Shown here: positions 23,147 to 34,555 of the stretch, one piece after another
Numbering within the stretch: position 1 is the first letter of the stretch
Layout: each line of letters starts with the position of its first letter
Source: Harmothoe impar
Lineage: Eukaryota > Annelida > Polychaeta > Phyllodocida > Polynoidae
Length of the DNA stretch: 64,000 nucleotides
Reading direction: 5' to 3'
Assembly (NCBI GenBank): GCA_947462335.1
Contig: OX381714.1
Location: 39,033,360 to 39,097,359 of the forward strand
Notes under the pieces: generated by a model
What the model saw: the letters and a program-made list of their open reading frames with translations, nothing else
What the model was told of the DNA's origin: nothing
Databases searched by the model: none
Translations under genes and position numbers: made by a program

Positions 23147-24702
23147 ACAAGGCATTAAGGGAGTAGGAGGTGGAAGGGATTAACAAGGCTTAAACTTGTG
23201 TTTGCTGCCTTTAAATGGCATATGGCCATAGGGATAATGTTCTCATGCCATCAGGGTGTAAGGAAGGAGAGGAAATGACACAGATTATGTATGCATAGGC
23301 ACCAAATGAGGATTATAAATGTTAAGTATATCAAACATTATGTTCTCCAAACCTATTCTTCCTCCACCAGCTTGGCTTGGCAAATTATGATCTCCCTATC
23401 ATGGCAGCCACATGATAGGAGCCTCAATGTACATAGCACTTGAATACAAAAGCTACCCTACACCCATGGAGGATTTACTTATTCAGAAGGTACCTAGTTG
23501 TAGACGTTGAGTACTATTGTTTGTGTATTCAACCACACTGTAGAGTACGTGGAGGTTAGGGGCCAGTGGTGCTAGGGATTGTTCAGGAGCATTGGCTGCA
23601 ACCAGACATTCCATCATAAAAATGTACCCCAGTGCAAACCGAACAATATACAATGACTGATTTGAAAGTCAAATGTTTTAAATGGTTAAGGGGGCCTGTG
23701 ACTAAAGAGGTCAACTCGGTCCGTGTCACTTTTCAATAGTCCTCCATTCTGCAGCATCTCCTGAATCTATTCTTGCCCTTAGATCTAATAGAAAGGTGGA
23801 ATTTAGGCTCTGGCCTTAGGCTGTCTTGGGGAGTCAATGTGTACGTAGGGAGTGGGTGTCAGGAGGGGGCATAATTCTCATGGAAAACATTGCCCCCTTG
23901 GATATAAATGGCTGGGTCTGACCACATCCAAGTGTGAAATCTTTATCACTTGAACAAACAGGCACGTTTTCAGCATAGCGTTTTAGGGTAGAGAGTCCCA
24001 AACTGGGAGTCTACTCCTATGTATGTCAGTCCTAGTTTCATCATGCCTTGTTTTTAGTGTTATTATTATTTTCCTAACATAGATGCTCATTATACATGGT
24101 AAATATGAATACTTGATACATCAGCATGTTATTTGTGTATGGTTGCATGGGGCCAGCTATTGTATATCTAAGCATAGACTTTATATAAACTAGGTTGCAA
24201 AGAAAACACCTAAAAACACACATGATATATACGTTTTGTTGCTGAGCACTTGGCAATTATGACAGTATATAGCAACCCTGGCACTAGGATGGGATGACAT
24301 GTTGGCTTGTATAACTGACTTCATAATAGACATACATACATATATCATGGGTCTCTCTACACAGTTACATGGCATTCTGCATGAATCACCTCGACATCTT
24401 TTTAATACTATCCTTAATCAAACGGGATATGTCTGTCTATCACGTTTAGTGCATGTAGGATACACTACTAGCAGATCTAGCATACATGACACATGTATTA
24501 TAAACCAAAGGGGCAGCCCATATCATATGTATAGTTAAGTCCCAAATTCCTACTTCTGCATACACAGTAAACTGACTTTAGGGCATGGCCTATATCTTAT
24601 GTGTTTTTGATTTTGGCCCAAGATTTTCTGCCTCTGCCACACTTGTGAAGATTGTCAGGGTATTTCTGTGTTTTTCTCTGAGGGTATGTTGGTAAAACAT
24701 AC

Positions 24703-24766
24703 CTTGTTGCCCTTCCCTCTGAGATTGGCATCCATGATGGATGTGTGACATTGGTTTGGCTGGGAC
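24703..24766 (-). CDS. Candidate minus-strand exon M4
   Basis: On the minus strand the acceptor cctcatttccccag precedes 64 nt ending AACAAG|gtatgt, both good splice signals. All three frames are open. Phase 0, which would continue from candidate M3, reads VPAKPMSHIHHGCQSQREGQQ. No homology recognised. It could be a chance match in intronic DNA. Confidence 0.2.
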
Positions 24767-27700
24767 CTGGGGAAATGAGGTGAAAAATATGGGAAACACT
24801 GAAAAAGAAAAGGAAGATGTTAAAAGATAAATGCAGAGCATAAGTGAGTATAAACAAAAGCTCTGTATTAAGATGAAGTTTAACAATTTAGAACGGTACA
24901 AATCTGGTGGTTGATATGAATTAAGTGGGCGTCGTTTTGGTTCTAGCCTAGGGGAGAATGACAATATGGTTCTTATTAGATTTCAAGCAGAAGCTGATGT
25001 TGTCATCATGTCCTTGTTAGAAGTGCATAAACCACCAAAGGGTGAAAACTCACACCAATATGGGCATGTAAGCATAAAAATACCACCATCCACTTTTTGT
25101 GTCACATGAGTCATGTTTGGGCAGCCAATGCCACGCCATTCACTCCTGAACCCCTTCGTTGGTCTTAAAGATAAATTTGAATACGAATTCTAAGGTATCA
25201 CTTTAGAATTCAATACGTACTATATTTTATGTGAGTGGGTCCTTTTAGTGCGCTCATGTCGACTATAATGATTCTGTTAGCTATGCTTTATATTCATCCT
25301 GTTGACATCCTTGAGTATATTTCTTTTTCTGGTAAAGAAAATCTGAAGCCTCCCATGGGGGATAAAAAGGTGGGAACCTATAGTTCATGGTGTACATAAC
25401 AGTGGGGAGTATATTATTTATGCTCTTGGAACTTGGGGTTGACAAAGTGAGATCTGGCACAACATGTTTTATGAACTATAGCACCCTCCCACTCGGTCCA
25501 GTTCTGTTTGAGTCAATCTTCTTTTTCAAATACCATCTGTGCCTATTCAAATATGTGAGTGTGGTAGCATGTGGCTCGATATCAGGTGCAGCATGAAATG
25601 TACTCTACAAAAGTTTATTCATTGTAAATCGAAGGATATTACATTAATGTATATCATATGCTTTTGCCACAAATAGTGTCACTTCTCTGAGCAACAATTG
25701 ACAACTGAGATCTACAATTCAATCGATTAACGATGTTCTTTTTCTTTGGCTATAGCACAGTTACCCAGTAAACTGCATAGTAGCACGTTCTTTTTGGTAT
25801 TTTATGGGATTCATGACCCACTGGGGGACACATAATGCACATTCTTCAGTTAAACTAACCCCTTTTCGTCTCCCATATTGACATAGTGGCATACCCTGTG
25901 GGTTCCCAACACCCCCGCCCTAGTCACATTTGACATGTTTGCCTGTAATGGTATATAGCTGTCTCCATCTGCTATTTAACCAATAGGTTGTGCCCCGGGA
26001 CAGGCTAGATGGGATTAGCGTTCCTGTGGCACAAGTTGAAACAGTATATTAGATGTACGAGAGCCTGCTTGAGGGAAGAATAAAAAAAGAAATTGGAACT
26101 ACCTGTTGCTCTGGTTTGTATATATATGCACAAGGTTGTCTTGACCTGTTTCGTCTGAAGAGGAAATTGGAGAGATTGGTGTTAGGAGACCTTAGCTCTG
26201 TGACATACGAGTACGTGTGTAAAGGTTGGGGATATATTGAGCATGTATTGCATGATTCCCCCTGTTCCTGAGCAAAGTCTGGAGTCTAAACAACCAAAGG
26301 GATATGGCATTCCCTTCGACCTAATAGTAACATCAGTATTGAGGCGCATACATGGTTGTTGTTAACGTTGCGTCTTAACAGGAAATCCTGTGAAATAGGT
26401 ATTACGGATTTATATAACATTTAGAAGAAGGTGCCCCCAAGAATAGGAAAAAACAGTCATGTTGGCTCAAAATAATACCTCACTTTGAAACACACAGTCG
26501 GTGCTGCATAGCATTCATTGCAGTACTATACTATGATATATCCTCATACACTTTACTCTCTTATACCCCCGTCATACATCTCATTCTTGGCTCAGAGTGG
26601 GGCCAGTGGATGCATGGATACACCTGCTGAAAGGATAATGATAATTCCACAGTCATGAGCGTGGGCAGGTATACCCAAGGCCCACTGGCCAAACCCAATA
26701 GACTAAGGTGTGTGATATGGCCTAGCCGAGGGTGGTATGTAACTGTTTCACTACTATACACATACTGATTTTAAAATGTTTATAGATCCTGACGTTTATA
26801 CGACTCCGCCCCCTTCACATATTGGGCCCAAATCCTTTTTTGGAATTAGTCCAAGTTTCGTCTAAAATAGAATACTATGAATATGAAATGGTCAAATTTC
26901 TTCATTCTGATATTTAGTTTAGTTTTGTTTATTTTCTTAGATAAAACTATTATTTTAAAGTTTTCATTATTTGTGCAAAGATAGACAAATACCGTTATCT
27001 ATTGGAATATAAACTTGACAAATGAGCTACCCACCAGTGGCTCTCAGTATTTCAGCCATGTCAATAGAGTGGTTTTCGTTGGATGGTGTATATAAACGCT
27101 CAATCATAGGGCCACCTCTCTCAGCGGGTAGTGTTTATGTGTTTACCGGCCCCAGGGTTATTTATTCCCTCAGTATCAATAATTGCACCACAGGAGTGAA
27201 GTCCTTGGAGAGACCCATTATGGGCCTCCAATTGGTTCAATATTTAACCCAGCTTAAATGCAGCCTGACCAGCCTAAGTTAAATTGCTCGTGTAATTGCA
27301 TATGAGTGAGGCAGGATAGATGATTACTATAATTGGGATATATAATATTAGTTGTCCATGTTCAAATATCTCATGATTATCATCACATTAGCCTATGATA
27401 TTATTAGTCTAAATGAATTGTCATTATTTATTATAGATGCAATATACCGTTAGCGCCTAAGGGTATTCTGTAGGAGGAGGTACTATATATTAAGCAGATC
27501 GCACTTATAGGATTACCTCACAAATAATTTTGATTAGTATTATGAACTACTGGACCATTATGGGATTTAATCAGTTAAAATCACTGGGAACTGTAATTCT
27601 AATATTGTATAATACTATAAGTAGATTTAAATAAGAAATGGGACTAACCATGTGTTCACAGGTCAAATACACGTACATACAATGTATGGTATATTTGTTA

Positions 27701-28866
27701 CTAGTACAATGGTTGTGGTTCAGTATTGACACTTGCCTTTAGGTAAATACTCCTATGTATACGTACCTATTGCAATCCATTTCCAACTCTCTTTAGAGAG
27801 GATTATTACAATGGTGTAATAATCTAACATAGGAAAGAATAGAGACGAAATACGATGCATACATGCCTACCTGTGTCCTACAAAATGGAAATCAGGCAGG
27901 TGTTTCCTAAATTTAACGTGTGCAATGTACCGTTAGCTGTGAAGTATTCTTTAGGCACAAGATCCCAACCATGCCTGACATGTATATGTTAACACAGTAA
28001 TGCTCACGTCCAAACCCTACCCTACCCATAAGACATGGGCGAAGCAGGCTGACGAAACACAGGGTCAGGAGGTTAAAAAACTGGGAAATTTCCTCCTCCT
28101 ACTAGTGAGATAAAAAGCATGGAAGGTAGACACCCTCTTATCAGTGTGTTATCAGTATCCTTACTCAGCGGGTTGGGAGTGATAAAACGTAAAAAGGGAG
28201 GTAAAACATCGAGTGATGGCCATTTGTTTACTGTTGTGGTTGGGAGAACGTTGATACATAAGCCTATCTCTACCTACCCCCCCCCCTTCCTCCTCTGGGG
28301 TATATATACTAGTATGATAACATGTCTAGTATGATTATTTCAGCTTCTGGATGTCACCTTCCTCTATTCTATAGTAAATCCATCATTTTACACACATAAC
28401 ATACTATGTTTATTAACAGATTGATATACAAGTTACTTCACATGAGGGGATGTTTAATATGAGCTTCGCCCATATTCCTAATAGACATAGAGACCCGGGC
28501 ATAGAGATGATAGTGTCAATTTCTTATGTCAAGCAGAAATTATACCAATTTTCCAAGAAAATATTTGAAATCATATTATCATCAATGCAGCTATTTCTAT
28601 TTCACATCTATAAGTCAAATATGCATGACTGTAAACAGAAACAGTTAATCAAGTCTGTTCTAACATTTGAAAAGGAACCCCTGCCATTTGATATAATACC
28701 CAATATGACAGACATACCATGTCTCCGCCAAAGCATTGCGAATTAATACACTAGTCTGTGGGTGGTACTAACATTTAGCAGGGTGCAGACTGGAGAGGGT
28801 GGGGCTGGTGAGCCTTTGATAGTAGCAGCATAGCTCCACCTGATGGTGAAATGGAGAATCACTTAC

Positions 28867-28943
28867 TCTACCTGTATACTGGTCTAATATAATCCAGATA
28901 CTGCCCCCCTCACACCTGTCAGAACCCCCACTAGAGGTCCCAC
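28867..28943 (-). CDS. Candidate minus-strand exon M3
   Basis: 77 nt ending GGTAGA|gtaagt, a perfect donor. The acceptor side (acgttgccag) lacks a good polypyrimidine tract. Entered at phase 1 from M2 it reads GGTSSGGSDRCEGG then SIWIILDQYTGR. Family not recognised. Confidence 0.2.
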
Positions 28944-29428
28944 CTGGCAACGTTTGCCAAACCCACAGGCCTTTTGGTCGACTCAAAAAAGCTTACATCA
29001 CTGTGTATTGAAGGAGAAAAAAATAACATAGAGGGGTCCATTGCAGAGAGTTGGAGAGCAAGAAAAAGGAATACTGAAAATAAACTCCAAGGTGTTCACT
29101 TACCGCTCGTTCTGATTTGGGATAGCAGCTGGGGTTATTTTCTTGTCTTTGCTCTTTTTACTGTAGCATTGGAGCAGGTTTGAGATGACTTGTATTTGTA
29201 TTATTTTAGATTTATTCTGGTAATGTAGCTGTGAATGGCAGGTTGATATGTCATCCTATCACGCTGATATGTTACCACACCCCTGTCGGCACTAGGTCTC
29301 TGTCGCCAGTGTCGGTATGCTTGTGGAAGGAAATGGTCTGGAATACTCTTGATCTAATTCAACTGAAACTATACATATTTTTGGGAAGTGGCTGCATGGA
29401 GGGAGGGGTAGTTGAACCAATCATTATA

Positions 29429-29446
29429 ATATATATATATATATAT
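29429..29446. repeat. (AT)n microsatellite
   Basis: Uninterrupted AT dinucleotide run of about nine units. Confidence 0.9.
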
Positions 29447-30457
29447 CTACTATTTTGCCTATCAAATTAGTAGCATGATAAGCCAATAATATATTATTCA
29501 TAATGATAAAAACTGTGGGTTTATTTTCAATGCAAAGGTCAGATAATTCACTTTTTCTGCAGCATGGTGGGGGTCAGTACTGTCAAGCAGGACCAGACTA
29601 GGTACTACCAGCTGTATCATAGTTAGTACATCAGCTAGACAGGTCCAAGTTGGTCTGTACCAACTAGATGGGATACAGCATTCACTGCTGACAGCTTCAC
29701 TTCCTGTTTGGATTGAACTTAATCTGTTATAGAACCATTTCCTTCAAATGGTAGTAGAATTAATCAGTACTAAAATACAAACAAACAAGTTCTATTTTTT
29801 CATTTGTGAACACAGAGTGCTGATTATGAATGTGCAATTTATCACCATGATGCCCATGTCTATCTAGGTGATGTCCTGGGATGTCTTTGAACTAAACCCA
29901 AGTATAACACCAAACTAGATGACTACAGACAAAATGGTTCAGTTCCTAAAACCCTGCCTAGCACCTCAAGTGAGAGGATAACAATGGCTTTAGGTATATG
30001 CACTCACACAGCTGCAGTCAGGGCATAAACACATGGATACACTAGCTCTATGATTTGATAACTCATAATATAGTGGCTTTTTCAACCAAGGTTGGTAGCT
30101 GATAAAAATGATACCCATGACCCTATAGGAAACAAAGCAGCAAAGCAGACAGGTTGGAGGTGGAAATGGAGTCCAAAGGAAATAGGACAGAGTAGGAAGA
30201 AATAACTAGACCATTATCCTCTATTTATTTCTACGTCGTGGGTTGAACAGTCTGAACAGGTTATACGGCAAGGTCATGACACACCTACGTCACAGGGAGA
30301 TAAAACCTACCTAGACTCCTATAACGACGTTATGGGCGATGATAGGGCACATTGTCGTGGTATTGACAGAAGTGTGTGAACATCATAAAATGTGTGAACA
30401 GAAATGTGAACTGGTGAATGTAGTTTGAAAAAAAACTCCCATGAGGTATTGATAGAC

Positions 30458-30490
30458 CTTGATACCACCTGTATCTACTGAACAGCTGCC
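30458..30490 (-). CDS. Candidate minus-strand exon M2 (33 nt)
   Basis: Acceptor ttttatttcaaccag is excellent and the donor AAG|gtctat is weak. Phase 1 in and 1 out; it reads QLFSRYRWYQ between two split codons. It lies only 42 nt after M1, so the implied intron is very short. No family recognised. Confidence 0.22.
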
Positions 30491-30532
30491 CTGGTTGAAA
30501 TAAAAGGAGAAAATAAATGAAAGTGTACTCAC

Positions 30533-30700
30533 AGGTATGTATGGTAGAGGTGGGGTACAGGTGAGGAATACCTCCCCCCTGAGGTGTATAGAAACCCATG
30601 ATAGATGTCATCACCTCTATCAGATCATCTCTTAGTGTAACTTCAGATGTTGGTAATAGGGCCCAGTGGAAGTGGTCTCCCATTCCTCCCCCTTTCTCTC
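30533..30700 (-). CDS. Candidate minus-strand exon M1
   Basis: 168 nt, acceptor aagtacacacag, donor ACCT|gtgagt. Phase 1 in and 1 out. It encodes 55 residues without low complexity, including GDHFHWALLPTSEVTLRDDL and GFYTPQGGGIPHLYP. The frame is closed by a TGA about five codons upstream of the acceptor, as expected for an exon. The amino-acid composition looks more protein-like than the surrounding DNA, but I cannot assign a family. Confidence 0.28.
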
Positions 30701-30855
30701 CTGTGTGTACTTGTCAATGGAGACACATTATGCTAGTGTTCATGAACAGAACGTTCACAAAAGGAACCAATTATACTAAGATGATACTTTAATATAACCT
30801 GAAAAGCACTTAATGCCTGTAGGATGTAGTCCTAGTGTTCTCCCCTACCTGTTTT

Positions 30856-31073
30856 TTAACCCTTTTAGGACCGCATAGTGCGTTAATGCCCAGCGTCGAC
30901 TCCTCAGGGCTGAATTTGAGCACCATGCCGACCCTATTTTTGTAATGACTGTAATGCACCAAATGGATCGGCATGATGCATGAATGCAACCCTGATGAGT
31001 AGACTTGCCAAGGCTGTATTCATGCATCAGGGGCATAGCATATTAAAGCACTATGCGATCCTTAATGGGTCGT
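30856..31073. mobile_element. TTAA piggyBac-type MITE, copy 2
   Basis: Left end TTAACCCTTTTAGGACCGCATAGTG and right end GCACTATGCGATCCTTAATGGGT are inverted. The internal GGCATGATGCATGAATGCA is shared with the other copies. The right TTAA has mutated. Confidence 0.8.
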
Positions 31074-31989
31074 AGCAAATAAATCTCTAGTACCTGCCGA
31101 TCTTCCTGCCGGCTGTTGCCTCTCTTGTTCCATTTTTCCCCACTGTGTGCTTTACTTTATTTTTGTGGAAGGTAAAATAGTGAGAGGGCCAAAGGTTCAG
31201 AACACATAAATGGTAGTTTTACTTCTGTATGTACACAAGTTTCAACGCAGCTGACACATCCTATTTATCCAACTGTATTCTGTCAATTGAGCTCCTTATT
31301 TGTTTTTTTATTCTACGTTAAGCAAAGCATCAGTGTCGTGGATAGGGTATAGGGGATGCTTACTCTGCTGCATTTTTTGCCCAAGGCAGATTAGTATAAC
31401 TATAAGTCGTTTGACATACATCATGATTCATCGACTGATAAGAACAACGGGTTTGACACTAGTAGTGACAATATTGACAGTATCAGAGTCAATAGTCTAT
31501 AAATATTACATAGTCTATACCCACTGATAACACCTTATCAGCAGAAATGAGTAACCAGTAGCATTAGATGACTGGTGTTAGATTATCCCCTGTCACACAT
31601 TCTCTAACATAAAATCATCCCTCCTTCAAATCTATGACCTGAATCATGACAGATATATTTGCCATAACTTTAGCCGCAAGTGATATGTTATGAATGAAGT
31701 CCTAGATAAAAGATCTAACTATGGAATGCCAACATATCTATGATATCAGAGACAGGGGATTCCTTATTATATGAGGCGTGCTATAGGACATGTAGACACT
31801 GCAGGGAATGGGGCCAAATACATTGAGTAAGGCCCAAGACAGTAGAGACTGGCTTAGACAGTTTATTGCACTAGTGATAGGTTCATACCCTTAGCATAGG
31901 GGACAGGATACTGTGTACGTGTATAAGTAGTATAGTATGTATCGGAACGGGACTATAGTTAAGTACTGTTTATTACTCAATCGACCTGC

Positions 31990-32245
31990 AGCCAATCAGA
32001 GGCCTCCCTTTTGGCGGGAAATTCAAAAGCAGCCAATGAGAGGCCTCCCTTTTGGCGGGAAATTCAAATAGGTCACGTGACCGGAAGTGACCTACTTCCG
32101 GTCACGTGACCTTTGGGCGGGAAATTCAAATAGGTCACGTGACCGGAAGTGACCTACTTAAGAGGGTCACGTGACCACCATGTTGGCGGGAAATTCAAAT
32201 AGGTCACGTGACGGGAAGTGACCTACTTAAGGGGGTCACGTGACT
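31990..32245 (+). promoter_or_regulatory. E2F / CCAAT / TCACGTGA / ETS motif array in left repeat
   Basis: CCAAT at 31992 and 32033. E2F-like TTTGGCGGGAAA at 32010 and 32051, TTTGGGCGGGAAA at 32112 and a TTGGCGGGAAA variant at 32181. TCACGTGA at 32073, 32102, 32135, 32167, 32204 and 32236. CGGAAGT or its complement occurs beside several of them. The first two occupy perfect matches to the animal E2F consensus. The whole 256 bp reads as a compact S-phase-type promoter. Confidence 0.6.
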
Positions 32246-32316
32246 ACTAGGTTGGCTTTCAAAATAAGTCACTTGAGATTTTGATGGATAAAATAAATTT
32301 AAAAAAAGAAAAAAAA

Positions 32317-32337
32317 AGCAAGCTGAAAAAGCTTGCT
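32317..32337. terminator. Small hairpin in A/T tract of the left repeat
   Basis: AGCAAGC and GCTTGCT pair perfectly around TGAAAAA, inside A-rich sequence, and the same hairpin is present inverted in the right repeat. The role is unknown; it could affect transcript ends or simply be part of the fold. Confidence 0.4.
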
Positions 32338-32418
32338 AAAAAATAATTTAAAAATGCGGTTCTTTTTTTCTAGGAGGGGGAGAGAGGGGCACTCTGGGGG
32401 GCACTCTTTAAGATGCAT

Positions 32419-32457
32419 GGGGGGGGAGGGGGGGAGGGGGGGAGGGGAGGGGTAGGG
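32419..32457 (+). repeat. G tract (quadruplex-capable)
   Basis: Runs of 8, 7, 7, 4, 4 and 3 G separated by single A or T bases. The right repeat has the C-rich complement at 40830-40869. The run pattern meets the usual G-quadruplex rule. Confidence 0.75.
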
Positions 32458-32470
32458 TTTTTTAAGAGTG

Positions 32471-32519
32471 AGACTCGCTTCTCTGCCCTCTCTAAAAGAG
32501 AGGGCAGAGAGGCGAGTCT
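32471..32519. repeat. 49-bp near-perfect palindrome in left repeat
   Basis: Arms 32471-32493 and 32497-32519 are 23 bp with one mismatch (a G-U wobble as RNA) around AAA. The copy in the right repeat is at 40766-40814. Confidence 0.9.
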
Positions 32520-32799
32520 ACTTACCATGAAAGGTATCATGATCGCGTTTATGATGATGTGCATCATGATGTGACTATCTTACAACCCTATGAGAAATAA
32601 GCAAGACATGGGCGTACTTACACGGGCTATTTGTAAACTAATTTCTCTTGAATCTATTAACAGCTCACATTTTTTTTCTTAGATGACATCTGACAGCTGC
32701 TTGCTAGGCTAAGATATTGTTAAATAAACAACTTGGAAAGCTAATTACAGTTTTCTGGCTTGAAATATAGTCTTTCAACAGACTTTTTTTCTCATCTTA

Positions 32800-33174
32800 C
32801 ACAGAGGCAAATATCAGAGACACCCAATGGCGCTTAAACTGCTCTCAGCCAAGGGTCGGGCACTGCTGGACTATAATAGACGGGTCAAGGACCGTTCTAC
32901 TGTGGGTCAGGCTAGGTCGGACATTCAATAACGCGACTTTAGCAAAACTTGCTTGAAAGTCTGACCATGCGAGATCCTTATGCCCCAGTCTGTCAATGCT
33001 GTCCAGACTTTCAAGCAAGGTTGTCAAAGACCTACCTGTCATTGAATGTCCGACTTAGCCTGCCTGACCCTCAGTAGAACGGTCCTTGACTCATCTATTA
33101 TAGTCCAGCAGCGCCCGACCCTTGTATGAGAGGGGTATTGACACCATTGGCTGACTCTGATAATTCGCCTGTGT
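32800..33174. repeat. 375-bp long hairpin (foldback)
   Basis: Arms of about 165-170 bp (32800-32963 and 33004-33174) are inverted copies. Shared blocks include AAGGGTCGGGC, CTGGACTATAATAGA, GTCAAGGACCGTTCTACTG, GTCGGACATTCAAT and CTTGCTTGAAAGTCTG. The loop is about 40 nt. It is non-coding and could be a nested foldback element or a source of long double-stranded RNA. Confidence 0.8.
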
Positions 33175-33295
33175 GCACGAGGGGAGGAGAGGGTTTACAG
33201 CTTGCGCTTATAGAGCACTACTAGTGGAGGTTTGGATGAGGAGGCTATGACATATGATGTTTGTCTTAAAAAATAGCCATGGCGCATGTCGATGT

Positions 33296-33416
33296 CGCTT
33301 AATTATGCTCATATCTCATGTCGATTTTAAGAATTGCTCATGTCACCTGTCACTGTGTTTTTCAAGCTTCATGTCAAATGTCACTAGGCTTCATCTCGAC
33401 TTTAGTGGTCCACACC
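33296..33416 (+). repeat. Inner inverted homology, left copy
   Basis: CATGTCGATTTTAAGAA and TCATGTCACCTGTCACT blocks ending GTGGTCCACACC are present inverted at 38782-38945. It is itself built from CATGTC-type subunits. Confidence 0.65.
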
Positions 33417-33768
33417 GCTGCTGCTGCTGCTGCTGCTGTCGGTGCTGCTGCTTGTGCTGCTTGTGCTGCTCATGCAGCAGCTGCTGGCTGCTTGTGCTGC
33501 TGCTGCTGCTGCTGACAGATGCTACTGCTTGTGCTACTGCTCGTGCAGCAGCTGCCAGCAGCTGCTGAAGCAGCTGCCAGCAGCTGCTGGCTGCTTGTGC
33601 TGCTGACAAGGTCATGGGGGCTGCTGCTGACGATGTCACGGATGCTGCTGACAAATGCTACGGCTTGTGCTGCTCGTGCTGCTTGTGCTGCTGAAGTCGC
33701 TGCCAGCTGCTTGTGCTGCACGTGCAGCTGCTGCTGAAGCCGCTGCTAGATGCTGCTGCTTGTGCTGC
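33415..33768. repeat. CTG/CAG-rich block
   Basis: About 350 bp of GCTGCTTGTGCTGCT-type units with interspersed CAGCAGCTGCTG palindromes. Open frames across it encode only homopolymer-like Leu/Cys/Ala or Gln/Ser strings, so I do not call a gene. Confidence 0.85.
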
Positions 33769-34320
33769 ACGAGACTGAGTAGCCGCTATTCGGCGTTTCA
33801 CTCCTTATGTACCCTGTCCTAGTTAATCCTCTTAAACGGCTGAAAAGGCTCTCTCAGCACAGAGACTCTACTCAATGTAAGAGATCAGTTAAGTAAGTTT
33901 TCACATGCCACCTGACTACTGCGGGAGGGTTTAGACTTAAGCAGCTTAGTGCACACACGTGTCTGTTAGAAAAGCTACCTGCACACCTGCCTTCCTTTTT
34001 CACTAGTATTTACCCCCTGCCGACTTATAAAGCACCTATACACGCCTTCTTGCTTCTAGAGCTAAGCTGACTGGCAGCTATTTTAAAAGAGAATACTCGT
34101 TACCTGTATAACGGATAAGGGGGTTATGAGATTAGCGTGTGTATACAAAAAAAAACAAAAAAAAGCTACAGGGGGCGCGTGTCTGTCTGTGAGGTAGAGA
34201 CCATGTGGTAAGCGACTCAAGTGTAAAACAACAGCACCTCCTCTTGTCGCAGTGAGTGGTGTGGACGGCGGCTGGCTAGTTGAATTTAAGCGTCAGCTTG
34301 AAAGATAAGGCCAAATAAAA

Positions 34321-34555
34321 AAAAAGGTTTGTTTCAGGTCACCCGACCAACCCTAGCAAAACAGGGTCGACCCTACGTTTTTTTTTAAGCAAGTTTGAAG
34401 AAAATTTCATATTTTTATACTTTTTGGGTCATTTTTAGAATTTCCACGGAGGATGGCTAGTACTTTCATGTTAAAAAAATGAAATAAAATAAAATAAAAA
34501 TCCGACCTACCGACTCCAGTCTTTCTGCCCATGTTACCTGAAACATACCTTTTTA
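34321..34555. repeat. Inverted-repeat element inside the 9.4-kb element
   Basis: AAAAAGGTTTGTTTCAGGT at 34321-34339 is inverted at 34536-34555 (ACCTGAAACATACCTTTTT, one mismatch). A related sequence is present near 37880-37940 in opposite orientation (TTCAGGTAACATGG). AT-rich centre, no coding. Confidence 0.55.

Larger units (their letters stand above)
22965..31925. other. 9-kb intronic or intergenic stretch
   Basis: Mostly AT-rich sequence without a convincing gene. It contains the nuclear-receptor half-site cluster (23079-23146), an (AT)n run (29429-29446), MITE copy 2 (30856-31073) and four candidate minus-strand exons listed separately. Other plus-strand splice-bounded segments (23755-23795 and 29563-29601) are too short to support on their own. 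Confidence 0.4.
31926..32642 (+). repeat. Left terminal inverted repeat (717 bp)
   Basis: Matches the inverted complement of 40643-41362 from the outermost base to ATTTGTAAACTAAT, with only a few single-base and tract-length differences. Outer third: CCAAT, E2F-like and TCACGTGA motifs. Middle: A/T tract with a small hairpin. Inner part: G tract, 49-bp palindrome and ATCATGAT repeats. Confidence 0.95.

Noticed and set aside
23755..23795. 41-nt possible plus-strand exon
   Set aside because: Good acceptor but weak donor, no recognisable peptide, and the phase fit to the 42-kb segment could be coincidence.
33254..33737. Open frames on both strands through the CTG/CAG block
   Set aside because: Open only because the repeat lacks stops; the products are low-complexity.
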